Assembly: GCA_947450015.1 (NCBI GenBank)
Contig: CANFUB010000070.1
Coordinates: forward strand, 1 to 10,671
Origin: Bacteroidota bacterium
GTDB taxonomy: Bacteria > Bacteroidota > Bacteroidia > NS11-12g > UBA955
Direction: 5' to 3'
DNA: 10,671 nucleotides
Shown here: positions 7,397 through 10,671 of the stretch, one piece after another
Layout: every line of letters starts with the position of its first letter
Position numbering within the stretch: position 1 is the stretch's first letter
The notes under the pieces: generated by a model
Seen by the model: the letters and a program-made list of their open reading frames with translations, nothing else
Databases searched by the model: none
Told to the model about the DNA's origin: nothing
Translations under genes and position numbers: made by a program

Positions 7397-8551
7397 TTAA
7401 AGTTGTTTCATTCCTAAATTCTGTTTAACGATTACAGCTTTTTTCCTCACTTCCTCTAAAGTGTTACCCATAATGGTAATATGCCCCATTTTTCTTTTTG
7501 GTTTGGTTGTTGCCTTGTTATACAAATGAACAAAAACGCCTTCAAGTGCCAATATTTTATCTAAACCGGTAATTTCATAATCTCCAATCACGCCATCAAA
7601 ACCAAGTAAGTTAATCATTGCAGCTGGTTGAATCAATTGGGTATCTCCTAGGGGCATGCCTAATAAAATTCTGTTCAATTGTTCATATTGGCTTGTGTAA
7701 CAAGCTTCGATGGTATGGTGCCCACTATTGTGTGGACGAGGTGCAATTTCGTTAACAAAAATAGAGGCATTTTCATCGAGAAACATTTCGACAGCAAAAA
7801 CACCAACGCCTTCGAGTTTAATAATTGCATCCATTGCAATTTTTTTTGCTTTCTCCTCAATATCAGGTTTAATGTTTGCAGGCGAAATTAAAAACTCAAC
7901 CAAATTTGCTTTGGCATCAAATTCCATTTCAACAGTTGGAAAGGTTGTGATTTCACCTTTTTCGTTCCGTGCAACGATAACCGCTAATTCAATGGCATTT
8001 TTCACGAACTCCTCTAAAACAACAGGTTCGTTAAAAGGAATTTGATTGCTATTCTCTAGCATTATGTGTTTATCTACCAATTCAACACCTTTACCGTCAT
8101 AACCGCCTTTGCGCAGTTTTGCTGCAATTTTTTCGCCGGTTAATTTTAACAATTTATCAGACCATTCACTTGCATTTTCTACCAATTCAAAATCTGTTGT
8201 TGGAATGCCGTGGTGTTGGAAAAATAATTTCTGTAGTCCCTTGTCTTGAATAATTTCAAGAATTTTTGGTGAAGGTATTATTTTTTTACCTTGTGCCTCT
8301 AATTCATGCAGTGCTTCAATGTTTATGTGTTCAATTTCATAGGTAATAACATCGCATTTTGAAGCTAATTCTTTTATCTTATGAGCATCAGATAATTCGC
8401 CAATAATATGTTGATTGGCAATATCGGCCGCAGGTGCTGAAGCGGTTTCTAGAATTGTGTAGTTTACATTCCAAGGTTGCCCTGCTTCGATTAGCATTTT
8501 TCCTAGTTGCCCACCACCTATTACACCTATTTTTATTTTTGAAGGTAACAT
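7397..8551 (-). CDS. purK: 5-(carboxyamino)imidazole ribonucleotide synthase PurK
   Basis: PurK is an ATP-grasp enzyme that joins AIR and bicarbonate using ATP to give N5-CAIR. The 384-residue protein starts with the nucleotide-fold motif IGVIGGGQLGKML (Gly12-Gly14), has an ATP-grasp lid segment with KLRKGGYDGKGV, the EEFV adenine-contact segment, and the metal/substrate motif NEIAPRPHNSGHH (residues 267-279), followed by SQYEQLNRILLGMPLG. The length is typical. The gene order purK-purE is the reverse of the Escherichia coli order. It begins 24 bases after the membrane-protein gene, a gap that contains a 19-base inverted repeat and a candidate -7 box. The ATG at 8551 fits the family N-terminus. 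Confidence 0.97.
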   Translation of the reverse strand: MLPSKIKIGVIGGGQLGKMLIEAGQPWNVNYTILETASAPAADIANQHIIGELSDAHKIKELASKCDVITYEIEHINIEALHELEAQGKKIIPSPKILEIIQDKGLQKLFFQHHGIPTTDFELVENASEWSDKLLKLTGEKIAAKLRKGGYDGKGVELVDKHIMLENSNQIPFNEPVVLEEFVKNAIELAVIVARNEKGEITTFPTVEMEFDAKANLVEFLISPANIKPDIEEKAKKIAMDAIIKLEGVGVFAVEMFLDENASIFVNEIAPRPHNSGHHTIEACYTSQYEQLNRILLGMPLGDTQLIQPAAMINLLGFDGVIGDYEITGLDKILALEGVFVHLYNKATTKPKRKMGHITIMGNTLEEVRKKAVIVKQNLGMKQL

Positions 8552-8555
8552 GATT

Positions 8556-8574
8556 TTACGTTTGGCAAAAGTAA
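8556..8574. repeat. 19-base inverted repeat at the purK start, possible operator
   Basis: TTACGTTTGGCAAAAGTAA pairs with itself in 8 of 9 positions around a central G (form TTAC-n-TTTG-n-CAAA-n-GTAA). It fills most of the 24-base gap between the membrane-protein gene and purK. Each arm is also a TAnnTTTG box, TACGTTTG on the plus strand and TACTTTTG on the minus strand. A regulator site overlapping the purK promoter is possible but no protein is known to bind it. Confidence 0.5.
8566..8573 (-). promoter_or_regulatory. Candidate -7 promoter box for purK
   Basis: The minus strand reads TACTTTTG, matching TAnnTTTG, with its last base 14 bases from the purK ATG. It forms one arm of the inverted repeat 8556-8574. 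No clear -33 TTTG is seen upstream, where the end of the membrane-protein gene lies. Transcription from here would give a very short leader. Confidence 0.4.
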
Positions 8575-8575
8575 C

Positions 8576-10039
8576 TCAATACATTCTTTTTTGAATGTAA
8601 TAAATATAATTTTTTCCATAGATATTTTTGAAAGAATCGCATTTTACAAAGGCGAAGTGATCTAATAATTTTTTAATTGTATTGTCTTCAAGCATACTTT
8701 CCCTGCTAAATGTTTTATTGGTATTTGGTAAATCTGTATAAATGGTATTCCCTTTTTGTAATAAACTATCAACCATCGGAATACTGACATTTTTTGTGTT
8801 TAGCAATTGGTCATTAAATTCGTTAAAGCCATTAAAATAAGTCAATTGGTTTTCTACCAAAGGTTTATTCTTCCATAAACCATTGGCCATACTGTATTTT
8901 TCACTATATGCAACTTGCTTATCGACACGGGTAATATTTAGCTTTGCATTTGGAATAATTGCAAAAGCCAAGTTCCAAATAAGTAATGAAAGGACGAGAT
9001 ATCTAATAAAAACGAAACCCTGAAACTGATAGGCGCTTGCAAAAAAAAGCACAAACAAAAAGGGTAACATAACCATAAATTCAGCATTTCCGGAGGATAT
9101 AAGTGCGAAGAGAATTTGTAAAAAAATGGCTAACAAGAAAACAGATTTATAAGGGCGCAACAGCAGTGGTTTGATTGTTTTAAAATTCAAGTTTTTTAAA
9201 CCTAAAAATACAGTAATTAAAAAAAGAATGAGTGAAATACTTGCGATTAATGGGTAGGATTTAAATAAGACAAGGATATTTCCATGTACTTGTAAAAAGG
9301 TCCTAAAAAGATTGATTAAAGTAAGCAAAAGTGCCTTTCCAGATAAGTCGATACCCGCATTTCCTTTGCCAAATTCACCTGCTACAAATTGTAAGAATGA
9401 TAAATTATAATTGGCATTCTTAAATGCAATCCAATATACAAGGGGAACTAGCAATAGTGGGGATGAGAACAAAAGGAGGCCCTTATAGTTTTTAGTTTTA
9501 CCAATAAAAAAGGATACTGATATTGCCATTGCCCACCAAAGATGTACCTGATGAAAAAGAATTGCAATAGCGGCTAAAACACCTGCGAAAAATAGCTGAC
9601 TTGGTTTGCTGTGATTGAGGAATAGTAGAGTTGAACCAAGAGAAAAAACGATGGGCATGATATAAGTTTCGGCATCGGTAGCGTATCGCATAACACCAAA
9701 TGACACACCACAAAACAAACTAAGCCAGGTTGCAGTGGTAGTGTTAACGTTTAACTTAATAAGGCAATAATAAACCAAATAGAGGCAGGTTACAGATGAA
9801 AAAGCATTCATCATATTCAAAGCATATATAGCCTCAATATTGGCATCCATTACCTTTAATAGAGAAAACCAATAATATCCAAAATAATTATAAATAAGAT
9901 GATGGCTATTGAGTAATTCAGTCTCAAATTTAACACACGCGCTATAATACCATGAATCTACCATGGCATTTTGTGTTTGAAATAGCAAGTAAATTATGCC
10001 AAGCGAAAGAAATGCAATATGTTTAAAAAAAGGTTTCAA
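8576..10039 (-). CDS. Multi-pass membrane protein resembling GT-C glycosyltransferases
   Basis: A 487-residue integral membrane protein with roughly ten hydrophobic helices over residues 1-375 and a soluble C-terminal part of about 110 residues. After the first helix comes an acidic loop (Asp28 in VDSWYY), and a second acidic motif, DAETY (Asp122, Glu124), precedes a helix pair and FHQVHLWW (162-169). Two acidic loop motifs of this kind resemble lipid-phosphosugar-using GT-C enzymes (GT39/DUF2723-like), so transfer of a sugar at the membrane is a reasonable guess, not a demonstrated role. The start is uncertain. TTG at 10039 directly follows an in-frame TAG and gives a complete first helix; the next ATG is at 9964 (Met26) and would remove that helix. 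I prefer TTG because GT-C proteins normally have a helix before the first acidic loop. The last codons form a small inverted repeat. No polysaccharide genes are nearby. Confidence 0.82.
   Translation of the reverse strand: MKPFFKHIAFLSLGIIYLLFQTQNAMVDSWYYSACVKFETELLNSHHLIYNYFGYYWFSLLKVMDANIEAIYALNMMNAFSSVTCLYLVYYCLIKLNVNTTTATWLSLFCGVSFGVMRYATDAETYIMPIVFSLGSTLLFLNHSKPSQLFFAGVLAAIAILFHQVHLWWAMAISVSFFIGKTKNYKGLLLFSSPLLLVPLVYWIAFKNANYNLSFLQFVAGEFGKGNAGIDLSGKALLLTLINLFRTFLQVHGNILVLFKSYPLIASISLILFLITVFLGLKNLNFKTIKPLLLRPYKSVFLLAIFLQILFALISSGNAEFMVMLPFLFVLFFASAYQFQGFVFIRYLVLSLLIWNLAFAIIPNAKLNITRVDKQVAYSEKYSMANGLWKNKPLVENQLTYFNGFNEFNDQLLNTKNVSIPMVDSLLQKGNTIYTDLPNTNKTFSRESMLEDNTIKKLLDHFAFVKCDSFKNIYGKNYIYYIQKRMY
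8580..8599. repeat. Small inverted repeat at the 3' end of the membrane-protein gene
   Basis: TACATTC (8580-8586) and GAATGTA (8593-8599) form a perfect 7-base stem around a six-T loop. It lies in the final codons of the membrane-protein gene, five bases from the inverted repeat at 8556-8574. On the minus strand it is not followed by a T run, so it does not look like a terminator; it could stabilise an mRNA end or be chance in AT-rich DNA. Confidence 0.4.
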
Positions 10040-10050
10040 CTAAGGCTTTT

Positions 10051-10058
10051 CAAACGTA
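10051..10058 (-). promoter_or_regulatory. Candidate Bacteroidota -7 promoter box for the membrane-protein gene
   Basis: The minus strand reads TACGTTTG, an exact match to TAnnTTTG. It lies three bases past the SOD terminator T run and 11 bases before the TTG at 10039. Because the terminator should stop SOD transcripts, the membrane-protein gene needs its own promoter, which supports this site. I do not see a clear TTTG -33 element at the usual spacing; the upstream bases are the terminator stem. Confidence 0.5.
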
Positions 10059-10061
10059 CAT

Positions 10062-10093
10062 AAAAAAAGCTACACCATTTACGGTGTAGCTTT
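10062..10093 (-). terminator. Intrinsic terminator of the superoxide dismutase gene
   Basis: A perfect 11-base-pair stem (AAAGCTACACC at 10066-10076 with GGTGTAGCTTT at 10083-10093) encloses a 6-base loop. Read on the minus strand it is followed by a run of seven T (10068-10062), the standard form of a Rho-independent terminator. It sits 20 bases beyond the SOD stop. Read on the plus strand the T run is only three long, so it should act mainly on minus-strand transcripts. Confidence 0.9.
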
Positions 10094-10112
10094 AAAATTA
10101 TTTGATTTATTA

Positions 10113-10671
10113 TTAAAGTGCAGCGTTATATCGATTGCTGACCTCTTCCCAATTAATGATATTGAAGAAAGCAGAAATATAATCTGGTCTGCGGTTCTGA
10201 TAATGCAAGTAGTAAGCATGTTCCCAAACATCCAATCCTAGGATAGGTGTTCCACAAGTAACACCTTCAAGGTCCATTAATGGATTGTCTTGATTGGGCG
10301 TACTGCATATACACAACTTGCCATCTTTTACGCATAACCAAGCCCATCCACTGCCAAATCTTGTGGTTGCAGCTTTGCTAAATTCTTCTTTAAATTTATC
10401 AAAACCACCTAAATCATTGTTAATGGCATCGGCTAACGCACCAGTAGGCAAACCGCCTCCATTTGGACTAATTACCTTCCAAAACATACTGTGATTATAG
10501 TGGCCACCGCCATTGTTTCTTACCGCCATTGGGTATTTGCTGATATTCTTACAAATATCTTCAATAGCCATGTTTTCTAATTCTGTGCCTGCAGCAGCAG
10601 CATTTAGATTGGTAACATAAGCATTGTGGTGCTTACCATGGTGTATTTCCATTGTTCTTGCATCGATATGC
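10113..10671 (-). CDS. sodA: Superoxide dismutase, Mn-type, 5'-truncated
   Basis: The frame is open to the right window edge, so the ATG at 10652 is internal (Met in [13 protein letters not shown]). About 186 residues are visible, missing only roughly the first 25. SOD disproportionates superoxide to oxygen and hydrogen peroxide. All four metal ligands are visible by comparison with the E. coli enzyme: His in the edge segment HIDART (codon 10668-10670), the second His of [11 protein letters not shown], and Asp and His of [12 protein letters not shown]. The Gly two residues before HYNH and the Gln in PNQDNPLM occupy the positions typical of Mn rather than Fe enzymes, though a cambialistic enzyme is possible. 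Three cysteines crowd into [13 protein letters not shown], which is more than usual there. An intrinsic terminator follows 20 bases after the stop. Lack of a visible N-terminus means export cannot be judged. Confidence 0.95.
   Translation of the reverse strand, partial: HIDARTMEIHHGKHHNAYVTNLNAAAAGTELENMAIEDICKNISKYPMAVRNNGGGHYNHSMFWKVISPNGGGLPTGALADAINNDLGGFDKFKEEFSKAATTRFGSGWAWLCVKDGKLCICSTPNQDNPLMDLEGVTCGTPILGLDVWEHAYYLHYQNRRPDYISAFFNIINWEEVSNRYNAAL

Noticed and set aside
7675..8045. Open frames of 60-111 codons on both strands inside purK
   Set aside because: They lie wholly within a well-supported gene, have no recognisable domain and are expected shadow frames.
9498..9713. A 71-codon open frame inside the membrane-protein gene
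   Set aside because: It is another frame of the same strand with no domain signal; the main frame has a consistent membrane-helix pattern.
10653..10671. ATG at 10652 as the start of the superoxide dismutase
   Set aside because: The frame stays open to the right edge and encodes HIDART, the conserved SOD segment containing the first metal-binding histidine.

Overview
The window is AT-rich DNA that most likely comes from a member of the Bacteroidota, probably a Chitinophagia/Sphingobacteriia-like lineage. The main evidence is: a secreted protease with a type IX secretion (T9SS) C-terminal sorting domain; a bacillithiol-type glycosyltransferase (BshA); a Bacteroidota-style SprT-like protein and a DUF3109 protein; almost no recognisable Shine-Dalgarno sequences; and several TAnnTTTG sequences, the -7 promoter form of this phylum, just upstream of start codons.

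Layout. Plus strand, 1-3861: the 3' part of a large M4 (thermolysin-family) metalloprotease gene, cut by the left window edge, overlaps bshA by four bases (ATGA). All other genes are on the minus strand. In transcription order from the right edge they are: a Mn-type superoxide dismutase (cut by the right edge); an intrinsic terminator; a multi-pass membrane protein resembling GT-C glycosyltransferases; purK; purE; a DUF3109 cysteine-cluster protein (ATGA overlap with purE); a SprT-like zinc metalloprotein; and a 545-residue exported protein I cannot name. This last gene converges on bshA with only six bases between the two stop codons. Gene density is very high, the longest gap being about 90 bases, so no gene-free stretch exceeds 300 bases.

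How the genes work together. PurK and PurE catalyse consecutive steps of de novo purine synthesis (AIR to N5-CAIR to CAIR). DUF3109 is translationally linked to PurE but has no established role there. BshA makes the first bacillithiol intermediate, and SOD is an antioxidant enzyme; the two are far apart and on opposite strands, so a shared oxidative-stress role is only thematic. The protease should be exported by the Sec system and then secreted or surface-anchored by T9SS.

Most of the window is housekeeping. I found no CRISPR array, transposon, tRNA, rRNA or phage gene, and nothing that amounts to a new multi-gene system. The points most worth checking are two inverted repeats packed at the membrane-protein/purK junction, a terminator abutting a promoter with a nearly leaderless TTG start, the ATGA couplings of functionally unrelated genes, and the unnamed exported protein.
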